Assembly (NCBI RefSeq): GCF_008330945.1
Contig: NZ_CP043489.1
Span: 868,001 to 932,000 of the forward strand
DNA length: 64,000 bases
Source: Labrys sp. KNU-23
Lineage (GTDB): Bacteria > Pseudomonadota > Alphaproteobacteria > Rhizobiales > Labraceae
Direction: 5' to 3'
Of this stretch, positions 1-8,992 are shown in pieces (position 1 is the stretch's first letter; each line of letters begins with the position of its first letter). The position numbers and the translations under genes are program-made. The notes under the pieces are model-generated. The model had not been told where the DNA came from. It searched no databases and saw only the letters and a program-made list of their open reading frames with translations.

Positions 1-1146
1 GTGCGCCATCTGCATGCCACCCTGCGCGAACGCGGTTTTTCGGCGGTGCTGCTCTCGGGCGAGCTCGGCCAGCACGAGCGCAACCAGGCCCTGCAGGCCC
101 TGCGCGACGGCCATGCGCAGATCTGCGTCGCCACCGACGTGGCCGCACGTGGCATCGACCTGCCCAATCTCGGCCTGGTCATCCATGCCGACCTGCCCAC
201 CGATGCCGAGAAGATGCAGCATCGCTCGGGCCGCACCGGCCGCGCCGGCCGCAAGGGCATCAGCGCCCTGCTGGTGCCGATGTCGCGCCGCCGCAAGGCC
301 GAGATCATGCTCAGCCAGGCCAGCGTGAAGGCCCAGTGGATGGGCCCGCCGACCGCCGAGGAAATCCGCGTGCTCGACCAGCAGCGCATGCTGGAAGACC
401 CGCTGCTGACCGAAGCCCCCGGCGAGGAAGACCTGGCCATCGCCAAGCTGCTGCTCGAAAACCGCAGCGCCGAGGACATCGCCGCCGCCCTCGCCCGCGT
501 CTATCGTTCGCGCCTGCCCGAGCCGGAGGAAGTCAGCGATCCCGGCGACGGCTTCGGGCGTCGTGACAATTTCGAGCGCCGCGATGGCCGCAAGCCCTCC
601 CGCTTCGAGCGGGACGACAGGCCGAGGTTCGACAGGGACGACAGGCCGGCCCGCTTCGAGAAAGGCGAGCGCACCCCACGCTTCGACAAGTCCGATCGCG
701 CACCGCGTTTCGAACGTCCCGAGCGCGCTGCGCGCTTCGAGCGCGACGAGGTGCCGCCCGCCGGCGACGACATGGTGCTCTACCGCCTGAGCATCGGCCG
801 CCGCAACAATGCCGACCCGAAATGGCTGCTGCCGATGCTGTGCCGCCGCGGCGGCGTCAAGCGCCGCGATATCGGCAACATCAAGATCCTCGACAACGAG
901 ACCGTGGTCGAGATCTCCAAGGAAGCCGCCGAGCATTTTGCCGTCAACGTCCGCAAGCCCGACGAAGAGAACATCCGCATCCAGCCCTATCGCGACCGGG
1001 GCGGCGAGGAAGCGGCCCACGAATCCAAGCCGCACCGCAAGGGCGGCGGCGAGGAAGCCCCCCGCGAACCAAAGCCGCATCGCAAGGGCGGCAAAAAGCC
1101 GTGGTCGGACGAAAAACCCGGCAAGCGGCGCGGCCGCGAGGCGTAA
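1..1146 (+). CDS. DEAD-box ATP-dependent RNA helicase, C-terminal part (5' end outside window)
   Basis: The frame is open from the first base, so the gene almost certainly begins upstream and the GTG at position 1 is not a supported start. What remains is the second RecA-like helicase domain: motif V (VATDVAARGIDL, about residues 43-54) and motif VI (HRSGRTGRAGR, about 74-84). Then comes a low-complexity linker of Arg/Asp/Phe repeats (about 180-250) and a DbpA-type RNA-binding domain (about 258-325) with the stretch YRLSIGRRNN. The tail is Lys/Arg/Gly rich. DbpA/CsdA-type helicases remodel rRNA during 50S assembly or structured RNA in the cold. Which of these applies cannot be told from this half. 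The Q motif, Walker A and DEAD box lie outside the window. Confidence 0.9.
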   Translation: MRHLHATLRERGFSAVLLSGELGQHERNQALQALRDGHAQICVATDVAARGIDLPNLGLVIHADLPTDAEKMQHRSGRTGRAGRKGISALLVPMSRRRKAEIMLSQASVKAQWMGPPTAEEIRVLDQQRMLEDPLLTEAPGEEDLAIAKLLLENRSAEDIAAALARVYRSRLPEPEEVSDPGDGFGRRDNFERRDGRKPSRFERDDRPRFDRDDRPARFEKGERTPRFDKSDRAPRFERPERAARFERDEVPPAGDDMVLYRLSIGRRNNADPKWLLPMLCRRGGVKRRDIGNIKILDNETVVEISKEAAEHFAVNVRKPDEENIRIQPYRDRGGEEAAHESKPHRKGGGEEAPREPKPHRKGGKKPWSDEKPGKRRGREA

Positions 1147-1519
1147 GTCTGAACGAGTGACGCGCGACTTCCCTCCCCACGAAGCTGGGGAGGGAAGTCG
1201 CACCTCTGTCGGTAGATCTCCTGCAAGCCTTCCCGAATCTCCCCTTGCATTTCCTCCGCCAAGCGCCTATTTGCGCCTCGCTATTCGTCTCCCCGCCACA
1301 AGGCACCGGACCCATGCGGAAGTCATCGTCGATATCGTTGATGATCCCGAGGAACATCGATTCCTCGGCCGCACTTGCTTTGCCCTAGGCCGGACCGAAA
1401 TCACCTGAGATCGAGCCAGCCCGGACGCAAAAGCGGTTCCGGGCACTTTTTTGGCTCTCGTGGTGCCCTGAGCCGAGCAACCTCCCCAAGCGAGGGCCGG
1501 CAAGCACCACAGGTGTAGC
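1147..1519. other. Intergenic region upstream of the EF-Tu paralogue
   Basis: This 373-bp stretch has no convincing gene. It holds palindrome copy 1 (1165-1200) and a second perfect 8-bp hairpin, CCGAGGAA/TTCCTCGG with a 6-nt loop, at about 1349-1370. The remaining sequence before 1520 must contain the promoter and 5' UTR of the EF-Tu-like gene. No strong Shine-Dalgarno sequence precedes that start. Confidence 0.5.
1165..1200. repeat. Palindromic hairpin element, copy 1
   Basis: A perfect 15-bp inverted repeat (1165-1179 and 1186-1200) closes a 6-nt CGAAGC loop, 18 bp after the helicase stop codon. The core CCCTCCCCA...TGGGGAGGG recurs in inverted orientation at 2799-2830 with the complementary loop. 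There is no T-tract, so a simple Rho-independent terminator is unlikely on sequence alone. It may act as an mRNA 3'-end hairpin or be a small dispersed repeat. Confidence 0.7.
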
Positions 1520-2725
1520 ATGACCAAGGAAAAGTTCACCCGGACCAAGCCCCATTGCAATGTGGGCACCATCGGCCACGTCGACCATGGCAAGACGACG
1601 CTGACCGCGGCGCTCACCAAGGTCTCGGCAGACCGAGGCTGGGGAGCTTTCGTCTCGTATCAGGACGTGGCCCGCGCTTCCGCCGCCCAGGGCACGCGCG
1701 ATGCCTCGAAGATCCTCACCATCGCCTCGGGCCATGTGGAGTTCTCGACTGAGAATCGCCACTACGCCCATGTCGACTGCCCCGGCCATGCCGATTATGT
1801 GAAGAACATGATCACCGGCGCGGCACAGATGGACGGCGCGATCCTGGTGGTTTCGGCCCTGGACGGTCCCATGCCGCAGACGCGCGAGCACATCCTGCTG
1901 GCGCGGCAGATCGGCGTGCCCCGCATCGTGGTGTTCCTCAACAAGTGCGATGCGGTGGAGGATCCGGAACTGATCGACCTGGTCGAGCTCGAGATCCGCG
2001 AGCTGCTGACACGGCAGAATTACGAGGGCGACAAGGCGCCCTTCATCCGCGGTTCCGCCCTGCAGGCCCTGAACGGGCTCAAGGGCGAACTGGCGGATGA
2101 GGCGATCCTCCGGCTCTTCGAGGCACTGGACAGCACGATCGAGCTGCCCGAGCGCGCCGAGGACCGGCCCTTCCTGATGCCGATCGAGAGCGTGCGCACC
2201 ATCTCCGGGCGGGGCACGGTGATCACCGGCCTGATCGCGCGCGGTGCGGTCAAGCTCGGCGACGAGGTCGAACTCGTCGGCTTCGGCACCCGTCGCAAGA
2301 CGGTGGTCACCTCCATCGAGACCTTCCAGAAGATCCTGGATCAGGGTCTTGCCGGAGAGAATGTCGGCTGCCTGCTGCGCGGCGTCGAGCTCAAGGAAGT
2401 CCGGCGCGGCCAGGTTCTGGCCAAGCCGGGAACGGTAGAGCCGCATGCCCGCTTCGAGGCGGAGGTTCACGTCCTCGCCAAGGAGGAAGGCGGGCGTCAC
2501 ACGCCCTTCTTCGGCCATTACCGGCCGCAGTTCTTCTTCCGGACGGCCAACGTCACCGGCGGCATCGAACTGCCGCCGGAGGTCGAGATGGTGATGCCCG
2601 GCGACACCGTCGTGCTCACCGTGGCCCTCAACGAAGCCATCGCGCTCGAAGCCAATACGCGCTTCGCCATCCGCGAGGGCAACCGCACGGTGGGGGCCGG
2701 CGTGATCAACCGGCTGCTCGACTGA
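1520..2725 (+). CDS. Divergent EF-Tu paralogue (translation elongation factor Tu-like GTPase)
   Basis: The 401-residue product aligns with EF-Tu over its whole length. G1 is GHVDHGKT (residues 19-26), G3 DCPGH (86-90) and G4 NKCD (141-144). The domain 2 stretch GRGTV and the domain 3 stretch RHTPFF are also present. EF-Tu carries aminoacyl-tRNA to the ribosome. This copy departs from the family in switch I: the near-universal RGITI is replaced by KILTI (about 64-68), keeping the threonine but losing Arg and Gly, and the loop carries a net insertion of about five residues. In domain 2 the usual VTGR is ITGL. The gene stands alone, not next to fusA, rpsJ or a tRNA gene as in the str operon. I infer an accessory EF-Tu, perhaps stress-related or antibiotic-insensitive, rather than the main one. 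Confidence 0.88.
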   Translation: MTKEKFTRTKPHCNVGTIGHVDHGKTTLTAALTKVSADRGWGAFVSYQDVARASAAQGTRDASKILTIASGHVEFSTENRHYAHVDCPGHADYVKNMITGAAQMDGAILVVSALDGPMPQTREHILLARQIGVPRIVVFLNKCDAVEDPELIDLVELEIRELLTRQNYEGDKAPFIRGSALQALNGLKGELADEAILRLFEALDSTIELPERAEDRPFLMPIESVRTISGRGTVITGLIARGAVKLGDEVELVGFGTRRKTVVTSIETFQKILDQGLAGENVGCLLRGVELKEVRRGQVLAKPGTVEPHARFEAEVHVLAKEEGGRHTPFFGHYRPQFFFRTANVTGGIELPPEVEMVMPGDTVVLTVALNEAIALEANTRFAIREGNRTVGAGVINRLLD

Positions 2726-2798
2726 CAGCGCCACAGCGGAGGGCGGGGCAACTGCCCTCCGCGTTCAAGACTTATTCCGGCTTTTCAGAATAGGGCAC

Positions 2799-2830
2799 GG
2801 GTCTCTCCCCAGCTTCGTGGGGAGGGACCC
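2799..2830. repeat. Palindromic hairpin element, copy 2
   Basis: A 13-bp inverted repeat with one mismatch (2799-2811 and 2818-2830) around the 6-nt loop GCTTCG. It is the same element as at 1165-1200 in the opposite orientation. It sits between the convergent ends of the EF-Tu-like gene and the GntR regulator gene, so it may serve as a shared 3'-end structure. The two copies bracket the EF-Tu-like gene. Confidence 0.65.
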
Positions 2831-2847
2831 GAGCCCCATTCGGCCCG

Positions 2848-3747
2848 CTATTTTCCGGCCCCGATCGCCGACTCCAGCAGCGTGCGTACCGATGTGCGCA
2901 AATGTTCTTCGAGCCGCTTCTGCGCCTCTTCGATCACGCCGGATCTCAACGCCAGCAGGATGCTGAGATGCTCGGCCAAGGCCGTGCGATACCGCTCGAT
3001 CTCGTCGTCCTTGCGCCACTGGTAGTGATAGTGAAAGACGAAAGAGACCACGTCGTAGAAACTGGTGACGAAGCGATTGTCGAGCTGGTCCACCAGGAAG
3101 CGATGGAAGCGACGATCGAGTTGCGGAAACTGGCGAATAGCCTCCTCGCCACCTTGGCTCATCACCTCATGGGCTTCGACCAGCCGGCTGATCTCCCGCC
3201 AGACCGGATCATCGCTTCCCCGCCCGCCAAACAAGCGGATCGCCTCGATCTCGAAAGTGCGCCGCGTTGCCGCGAGCTCCCGGGCGAAGGGGGCATCGAA
3301 GGCGCAGAGCCGCCAGCCTCCACGTGGCGCCTTCTCCACCAGGCCGTAACGCGAAAAGCCGATCAGGAATTCGCGCACGCTCACCGTGCTCGCCCCGAAG
3401 GTCCGGGCGAGTTCGGCCTCCGAGAAATTGCGCCCGGGCATCAGATCCCCGGCGACGGCCATTTCGAGGAAGCGCCGTTCCACCAGATCCGAGCGGCTTT
3501 CGGTTTCGGCCAGGCCGAAATAATCCGAGGCCGCCGGCAGCCGGTGCAGCAGGGTGCGCCGGCCATCGCGCCGGATCAGTCCCGCCTGTTCCAGGCCTTC
3601 GAGGGCAGAGCGCATCGCCGTACGGCTCACGCCAACCTCGCGCGCCAGCACCGCCTCTGGCGGCAGTTGCGCGCCGGGCTTCAGCTTCGCCATGATGTCG
3701 AGGGCCAGATTGGTGGCCTTCATCGAAACATTGCGCGGGCGCGGCAT
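2848..3747 (-). CDS. GntR/FadR-type transcriptional regulator with two winged-helix domains
   Basis: A 299-residue DNA-binding regulator. The N-terminal region holds one GntR winged helix (about residues 10-70, with REVGVSRTAMRSALEGLEQAG). A second helix-turn-helix follows (about 85-150, with ARTFGASTVSVREFL). The C-terminal all-helical ligand-binding part (about 160-290) is FCD-like and carries spaced His/Asp residues. A doubled GntR domain is less common than a single one. The ATG at 3747 has a GAGGA ribosome site 5 nt upstream. The gene is divergent from the sugar ABC operon, and FCD-type GntR proteins usually repress a neighbouring catabolic or uptake operon in response to its substrate, so local control is the likely job. 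The effector is unknown. Confidence 0.88.
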   Translation of the reverse strand: MPRPRNVSMKATNLALDIMAKLKPGAQLPPEAVLAREVGVSRTAMRSALEGLEQAGLIRRDGRRTLLHRLPAASDYFGLAETESRSDLVERRFLEMAVAGDLMPGRNFSEAELARTFGASTVSVREFLIGFSRYGLVEKAPRGGWRLCAFDAPFARELAATRRTFEIEAIRLFGGRGSDDPVWREISRLVEAHEVMSQGGEEAIRQFPQLDRRFHRFLVDQLDNRFVTSFYDVVSFVFHYHYQWRKDDEIERYRTALAEHLSILLALRSGVIEEAQKRLEEHLRTSVRTLLESAIGAGK

Positions 3748-3918
3748 CGCCGTTCCTCAGGATTGCAGTCGCATTTCGTTTTTCGCTCGACGTGTGATCG
3801 TCCCTGCGTGGCCCGCATAGACGCGATTCATGGCTACACAATCAAGAGAGAGCTGAGACGGCCCGCCCAATACCTACGCAACGCTTTGCGCCCTTGCCGC
3901 CCCCAGCAACGCGTGTTA

Positions 3919-3942
3919 GTGTCCTCTATAAATAAAAGACAC
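3919..3942. promoter_or_regulatory. Candidate operator between GntR regulator and sugar ABC operon
   Basis: The inverted repeat GTGTC-N14-GACAC lies in the AT-rich patch (CTATAAATAAAA) of the divergent intergenic region. A further GGTGTC follows at 3955-3960. Its position about 45 bp before the likely start of the ABC operon fits a repressor site, but the assignment rests only on symmetry and location. Confidence 0.35.
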
Positions 3943-3988
3943 CAATGTAACAAGGGTGTCCGAAGCAAAGCACTTTTGGAAACGCACA

Positions 3989-5605
3989 ATGCTCGCCACC
4001 CGGCTCGAACCGAGTGATGCCGCGCTGGAGGCGCGAGGCATCTCCAAACGGTTCGCAGGCGTCCCCGTCCTGTACGATGTCGACTTCTCGGTCGCGGCCG
4101 GAGAGGTGCATGCGCTCGTGGGTGAGAACGGCGCCGGCAAGTCCACCTTGATGAAGATCGTCAGCGGTATCTTGACCGAGTTCGACGGCACCCTGTTCAG
4201 CCGTGGCCGCGGCCTGCGTTTCGCCTCGGTGCGTGACGCCCAGGCTGCCGGCATCGCCATCATCCATCAGGAACTCAACCTCATTCCCGAGATGAGCGTG
4301 GCCGAGAACATCTTCCTCGGCCGCGAACCTCGCATCGCCGGCCTGTTCGTCGATCGCCGCGCTCTTGCCCGCGCCGCCGCCGACCTGCTCACCGGCTTCG
4401 GCGTCGCCCTCGATCCCGAAGCGCGGGTCGGGTCGCTGCGGGTCGGCGAGCAGCAACTGGTCGAGATCGCCAAAGCGCTCTCGCTGGAGGCACGGGTCCT
4501 GATCATGGACGAGCCGACCTCGGCTCTCTCTCCGGGCGAATGCGAGCGCCTGTTCGGCATCATCCGCAAGCTCGCTGCCTCGGGCGTGGCCATCGTCTAT
4601 ATCAGCCACCGCATGGACGAAGTTTCCCTGCTCGCCGACCGTGTCACGGTGATGCGCGACGGGCGGCGCGTGCTGACGGACGCCATGGCGGAGCTGACGC
4701 CCGAACGCATCATCGCCAACATGGTCGGGCGCGATCTCAGCCTCGCCACACCGCCCCATACGCCTGATCGCTCGGCCGAGGCCCTGGCCGTAAACGGTCT
4801 CGGCCTGAGCCTGCCCCAGGCGCGCGGTGGCTGGAAACGCGTGCTGGGCGACGTGTCCTTCAACCTGCATCGCGGCGAGATCCTCGGCATTGCCGGCCTG
4901 CTCGGTTCCGGCCGCACCGAGATCCTGGAAACCATTTTCGGGGCCTTCACGGGACGCCGTGAGGGCCGGATCGTCGTCGACGGGGTCGAGGCCCGGATCG
5001 ACAACCCGCGCCAAGCCATCCGGCACGGCCTCGCTTTGGTGACGGAGGACCGCAAGGCGACCGGCCTCCTCCTGCAATCGACCATCCGTGACAATGTCTC
5101 CCTGCCTTCCCAGCCCTTGCAGCAGCGCTTCGGCCTGCGCGATGACGGCCTGGAAACCCGGCTTGCCCGCGAGGCGATCGCCAGCCTCTCCGTACGCTGC
5201 CGCTCGGACGAGCAGGTCGTGGCCGAGCTTTCCGGCGGCAACCAGCAGAAGGTGGTGATCGGCAAATGGCTCGCCATCGGCCCGCGCATCCTGCTGCTCG
5301 ACGAGCCGACGCGCGGCATCGACATCGGCGCCAAGAAGGAGATTTACGACCTGATCTTCCGCCTTGCCGGACAGGGCATGGCCATCCTCGTCGTCAGCTC
5401 CGAGCTACCCGAATTGCTGCTGCTGTCCGATCGCGTGCTGGTCATGCAGGAAGGGCGCCAGGCAGGCCTCCTCGAACGCCGGGAAGCCAGCGAGGAGGCG
5501 ATCATGACCCTTGCTTCGCCTCGGCGATCCGCCGCCCTGCCCGAGGCTACGGGCATTCCGCCCCTCCCGCCTGCCCCCAATATGCCGCCAACGAGCCGTC
5601 AATGA
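3989..5605 (+). CDS. Sugar ABC transporter ATP-binding protein, RbsA/MglA type
   Basis: A 538-residue protein with two fused ABC ATPase domains that energises import of a monosaccharide or polyol. The first domain has Walker A GENGAGKST (about 45-53) and Walker B LIMDEP. The second has the degenerate Walker A GLLGSGRTE typical of the RbsA group, the signature LSGGNQQKV and Walker B LLLDEP. I chose ATG 3989 because similarity to the family begins just after it; an in-frame GTG at 3956 would add 11 residues. The stop codon overlaps the permease start by 4 bp (ATGA), so the two are translationally coupled. The gene heads a three-gene operon opposite a GntR regulator. The sugar cannot be named from the sequence. 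Confidence 0.92.
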   Translation: MLATRLEPSDAALEARGISKRFAGVPVLYDVDFSVAAGEVHALVGENGAGKSTLMKIVSGILTEFDGTLFSRGRGLRFASVRDAQAAGIAIIHQELNLIPEMSVAENIFLGREPRIAGLFVDRRALARAAADLLTGFGVALDPEARVGSLRVGEQQLVEIAKALSLEARVLIMDEPTSALSPGECERLFGIIRKLAASGVAIVYISHRMDEVSLLADRVTVMRDGRRVLTDAMAELTPERIIANMVGRDLSLATPPHTPDRSAEALAVNGLGLSLPQARGGWKRVLGDVSFNLHRGEILGIAGLLGSGRTEILETIFGAFTGRREGRIVVDGVEARIDNPRQAIRHGLALVTEDRKATGLLLQSTIRDNVSLPSQPLQQRFGLRDDGLETRLAREAIASLSVRCRSDEQVVAELSGGNQQKVVIGKWLAIGPRILLLDEPTRGIDIGAKKEIYDLIFRLAGQGMAILVVSSELPELLLLSDRVLVMQEGRQAGLLERREASEEAIMTLASPRRSAALPEATGIPPLPPAPNMPPTSRQ

Positions 5606-6894
5606 CCTTTCTGAGACTTCTGTCGAGAACCAAGCTGTATTGGGGCCTCGCCGCCCTCTTTGCGATCGGTGTCGCCTTTTCGCCGGTCACCTCCAAGGGA
5701 CGGAACATCTTCCTCACCTCGGGCAATCTCTCCGACGTACTGCGCCAGGTTTCAATTACCGGCCTGGTTGCCGTCGGCATGACCATGGTGATCCTGATCG
5801 GCGGCATCGACCTTTCCGTCGGCTCGATCCTGGCCCTGGGCACCGTGCTGGCGGCGCTGCTGCTCACCCAGCCGGGCCTCACCGTGGCAGCGGGCATCGC
5901 CCTGCCCATTACCTTCCTGGTCGCGATGATCGGCGTCGCCCTGATCGTTTCCTTCGTCTCCGGCCAGATCGGCACGGGCAGATCCGTGGCACCGGCGGCG
6001 TCGATCCGTCATGACCGCCGGCGATCGGCGCTCTCGGCCATCTGGCTGCCCCTCGTCGCGGGCATCGTCGTCGCCGGACTTCTGACGCTCTGGCTGGCCT
6101 CCCAGGCCGGTAGCCAGTTCGGCATGCCCGGCGTGCTGATTGCGGTGTCCTGCGTCGGGCTCGCGGTCGGCGCGCTCAATGGGGCGATCATCGTCAGTGG
6201 CCGCCTGCAGCCCTTCATCGTCACCTTGGCGATGATGGTCACCATGCTCGGCCTCGCCCGCCTGGTCGCCGGTCAGGATAGTGCCGTGGTCGCCGTCTAT
6301 TCCGGCACCAATGCCACCACGGATATCGATCTCCTGCGCGCTGTGCTCTGGGGTGTGCTGCCGGTGCCGGGCCTGTTCTTCCTGGCCGCGCTCGCCCTCT
6401 TCATGGTGGTGCTGAAATTCACCGCCTTCGGCCGCTATGTCTATGCCATCGGCGGCAATGAGGAGGCGACGCGCCTGTCCGGCATCGCCGTCACGCCGGT
6501 GAAGATCGCGACCTACGCCTTCTCAGGCATGCTCGCCTGCATCGCCGGCGTGCTCTATGTGGCGCAATACCGCCAGGGCAAGCCCGACGCCGGCGTCGGC
6601 CTCGAACTCGACGCCATCGCCGCCGTCGTGATTGGCGGCACCAGCCTGATGGGCGGGCGCGGCAGCCTCGCCGGCACGCTGGTCGGCGTGCTCATCTTCG
6701 GCCTGCTCACCAATATCCTGCAGCTTCACAACATCTCCACCAACGTCCAGTTGGTGATGAAGGGGCTGATCATCATCCTCACCGTGCTGCTGCAGGAACG
6801 CAATCTTGGCCAGATCTTCGCGTCGCTCCGCACGAGCCCGCAAGCCGAGGCACAGGATGAGAAGACCTATAACAAGCTGGAGGAAACCCCATGA
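5602..6894 (+). CDS. Sugar ABC transporter permease, RbsC type
   Basis: A 430-residue inner-membrane permease with many hydrophobic segments. The family hallmarks GGIDLSVGS (about residue 70) and VVIGGTSLMGGRGS (about 345) are both present. Ordinary RbsC proteins are about 320 residues. The extra length comes from an insertion after the first three or four helices: a polar loop rich in Arg/His (about 132-150) followed by an extra hydrophobic pair. The start overlaps the ATPase stop, and the stop overlaps the binding-protein start (ATGA at 6891), so the three genes form one tightly coupled operon. Confidence 0.92.
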   Translation: MTFLRLLSRTKLYWGLAALFAIGVAFSPVTSKGRNIFLTSGNLSDVLRQVSITGLVAVGMTMVILIGGIDLSVGSILALGTVLAALLLTQPGLTVAAGIALPITFLVAMIGVALIVSFVSGQIGTGRSVAPAASIRHDRRRSALSAIWLPLVAGIVVAGLLTLWLASQAGSQFGMPGVLIAVSCVGLAVGALNGAIIVSGRLQPFIVTLAMMVTMLGLARLVAGQDSAVVAVYSGTNATTDIDLLRAVLWGVLPVPGLFFLAALALFMVVLKFTAFGRYVYAIGGNEEATRLSGIAVTPVKIATYAFSGMLACIAGVLYVAQYRQGKPDAGVGLELDAIAAVVIGGTSLMGGRGSLAGTLVGVLIFGLLTNILQLHNISTNVQLVMKGLIIILTVLLQERNLGQIFASLRTSPQAEAQDEKTYNKLEETP

Positions 6895-7862
6895 TCAATC
6901 GCCGAAACTTCATCCACGCCGCGCTCGCCAGCGGCGGCGCCATGCTGATCCCCTTGGGCTGGACGCCGCGCGCGCTGGCCGACGACAAGAAATATACGAT
7001 CGGCTTCTCGCAGGCGACGACACTCGAGCCCTGGCGCGTCCAGTTCAACAAGGACCTGAAGGCGGAGGCCGAGAAGCACGCCAACGTCAACCTGCTGATG
7101 GCCGATGCCGAGGACAAGACCGAAAAGCAGGTGTCGGACACCGAGAGCTTCATCACCCAGGAAGTCGACGCCATCCTGATCAGCCCGAAGGAATCGGCCG
7201 GCCTGACCGCCGTGGTCGAAAAGGCCATGGACGCCAAGATCCCGGTCTTCGTGCTCGACCGCAACGTCAATTCCGAGAAATACACCCAGTGGATCGGCGG
7301 CGACAATGTGGTGATCGGCCGGGCCGTCGGCGACTTCGTGGTCAAGACCCTGGGCGGGGCCGGCAAGGCCAAAGGCAATGTCGTCGAGATCTGGGGCGGC
7401 CTCGGCACGCAGGCGAGCCATGATCGCTCCAACGGCTATCACGAGAAAGCGGACAAGGAGAGCGGCATCAAGCATCTGCTCAACCAGCAATCGGCCGACT
7501 GGAAACAGGCCAAGGCCTATGAGGTTATGTCGACGGCCCTGCGCAATTTCGAGGACATCAACCTGGTCTATGGCCACAACGACCCCATGGCCTATGGCGC
7601 CTATCTCGCCGCCAAGGATGCCGGGCGTGAGAAGAACATCCTGTTCGTCGGCGTCGATGCCCTGCCCAATGAAGGTGTCAAATACGTGCATGACGGTGTG
7701 CTTGCGGCGACCTTCCTCTATCCGACGCCCGGCGCCGAAGGCCTGCGCCAGGCCCTCAAGATGCTGGCAGGCGAAAAGGTCGAGAAGAAGCTGGTGCTCG
7801 ATACGCAGACCATCACCAAGGACAATGCCGACGCCATTTTGAAGACGAACGGATTGCTGTGA
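6891..7862 (+). CDS. Periplasmic sugar-binding protein of the ABC importer, RbsB type
   Basis: A 323-residue solute-binding protein (Peripla_BP_4 type fold). The N-terminus has a twin-arginine-like signal (NRRNFIHAAL) ending near ALA-DD (about residue 31). The mature part contains the two-lobe sugar-binding pattern, including DAILISPKE, VFVLDRNV and YGHNDPMAYGA. It captures the ligand and delivers it to the RbsC/RbsA-type membrane complex encoded immediately upstream. A perfect hairpin follows 8 bp after the stop codon. The ligand is unknown; ribose, other aldoses and polyols are all possible for this family. Confidence 0.92.
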   Translation: MINRRNFIHAALASGGAMLIPLGWTPRALADDKKYTIGFSQATTLEPWRVQFNKDLKAEAEKHANVNLLMADAEDKTEKQVSDTESFITQEVDAILISPKESAGLTAVVEKAMDAKIPVFVLDRNVNSEKYTQWIGGDNVVIGRAVGDFVVKTLGGAGKAKGNVVEIWGGLGTQASHDRSNGYHEKADKESGIKHLLNQQSADWKQAKAYEVMSTALRNFEDINLVYGHNDPMAYGAYLAAKDAGREKNILFVGVDALPNEGVKYVHDGVLAATFLYPTPGAEGLRQALKMLAGEKVEKKLVLDTQTITKDNADAILKTNGLL

Positions 7863-7870
7863 GAGTACGG

Positions 7871-7895
7871 GCGGAGAAGGCCTCACCTTCTCCGC
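7871..7895 (+). terminator. Hairpin at the end of the sugar ABC operon
   Basis: A perfect 10-bp stem (GCGGAGAAGG / CCTTCTCCGC) with the 5-nt loop CCTCA starts 8 bp after the binding-protein stop codon. No run of T follows, so it may stabilise the 3' end or work with Rho rather than be a classical intrinsic terminator. Confidence 0.6.
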
Positions 7896-7956
7896 TCCGA
7901 TAACGCCTAGGCTGGGACTGCGGACGGGACATCCGCGGTCTCAGTCACTCCGCCTC

Positions 7957-8808
7957 CTACCCCAGCCGCATCAACACCAGTCCGCCCAGGATGAGCAAGG
8001 CCGAGAGGCCGCGCACCGGCGTGAGGGGCTCCTTCAGGAAGATCATGGCGATCAGGCCGCCGAACAGCACGCTGGTCTCGCGCGTGGCGGCAACCAGGGC
8101 TATCGGCGCCACCGTCATCGCCCAGATCACGATCCAATAGGCGGCGAGCGACATCGCCCCGCCCGCAAAGCCCGGCACCAGGAATTTCAAGGCGGGTCGG
8201 ACCCCGGCCCAGCCCTTACGCCAAAGGCAGATCGCCAGCATCGGGTAGGCGTCGAGTGCAAACAGGGCGGCCGCATAGGAATTAGGGCTCCCCGCAGCGC
8301 GTGCGCCGATGCCATCGACGATGGTGTAGAGCGAGATGGTGATGGCGGTGAGCAGGGCATAGATCACAGCTGTCCGGTCCGGGACCAGCGAGCCGCGCTG
8401 CCCCTTGAGCGAGATCAGCAGGACCCCGAGCCCAAGCACGGCAATGCCTGCGACATTGCCCAGGGTCATCGGATCATGAATGAAAGCCAGGGAAATCGCC
8501 GTCGTGGCCAGCGGCGCGGCCCCACGCGCGATCGGATAGACCTGGCTCATGTCGGCGCGGCGGTAGGCCTCGGCCAGGAACAGGTAATAGGCCAGATGCA
8601 GGGCGGTCGACAGCGCCACCCAAACCCAGGCCTCCTTGTTGGGGAGCCCGGTGATCACCAGCGCCGGCAGGGCGATGACACCACAGGACACCGCGATCAG
8701 CGTCATCGCCAGGAAAGGGTCGAGCTTGATCTTGACCAGCGCATTCCACCCGGCATGCAGGGCCGCCGCGGTCAGCACAGCCAGGAAGACGGGGAGTTGC
8801 AATTCCAT
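7957..8808 (-). CDS. EamA/DMT-family transporter
   Basis: A 283-residue integral membrane protein with about ten hydrophobic helices arranged as two five-helix repeats, the layout of EamA (drug/metabolite transporter) exporters. The repeat marker YxxxYPIARGAAPL is near residue 90, and the second repeat ends in FLKEPLTPVRGLSALLILGG (about 255-275), the usual motif of these proteins. They export amino acids, nucleotides or other small metabolites. The substrate is unknown. It stands alone and is convergent with the sugar operon. Confidence 0.85.
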   Translation of the reverse strand: MELQLPVFLAVLTAAALHAGWNALVKIKLDPFLAMTLIAVSCGVIALPALVITGLPNKEAWVWVALSTALHLAYYLFLAEAYRRADMSQVYPIARGAAPLATTAISLAFIHDPMTLGNVAGIAVLGLGVLLISLKGQRGSLVPDRTAVIYALLTAITISLYTIVDGIGARAAGSPNSYAAALFALDAYPMLAICLWRKGWAGVRPALKFLVPGFAGGAMSLAAYWIVIWAMTVAPIALVAATRETSVLFGGLIAMIFLKEPLTPVRGLSALLILGGLVLMRLG

Positions 8809-8992
8809 GGGGGAGCGACTTCAGGACATCGAGCGCCCGACAGGCGGCAGAGGTGCCGCTGACCGGTGATGCGCAAAGGAGGGACCGGCAAAGCGCGGCG
8901 TGAATTTCGCCTGGGCTTTCAGCGCTCTCCTTCTCATTATGACAGTTTGATGTCAAAGCCGCCGCGCGGGGTGCGACGTTTCGCGTGAGCCT

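Noticed and set aside
1385..2734. A 449-codon minus-strand frame over the EF-Tu-like gene
   Set aside because: The opposite strand encodes an unmistakable EF-Tu; the antisense product is low-complexity.
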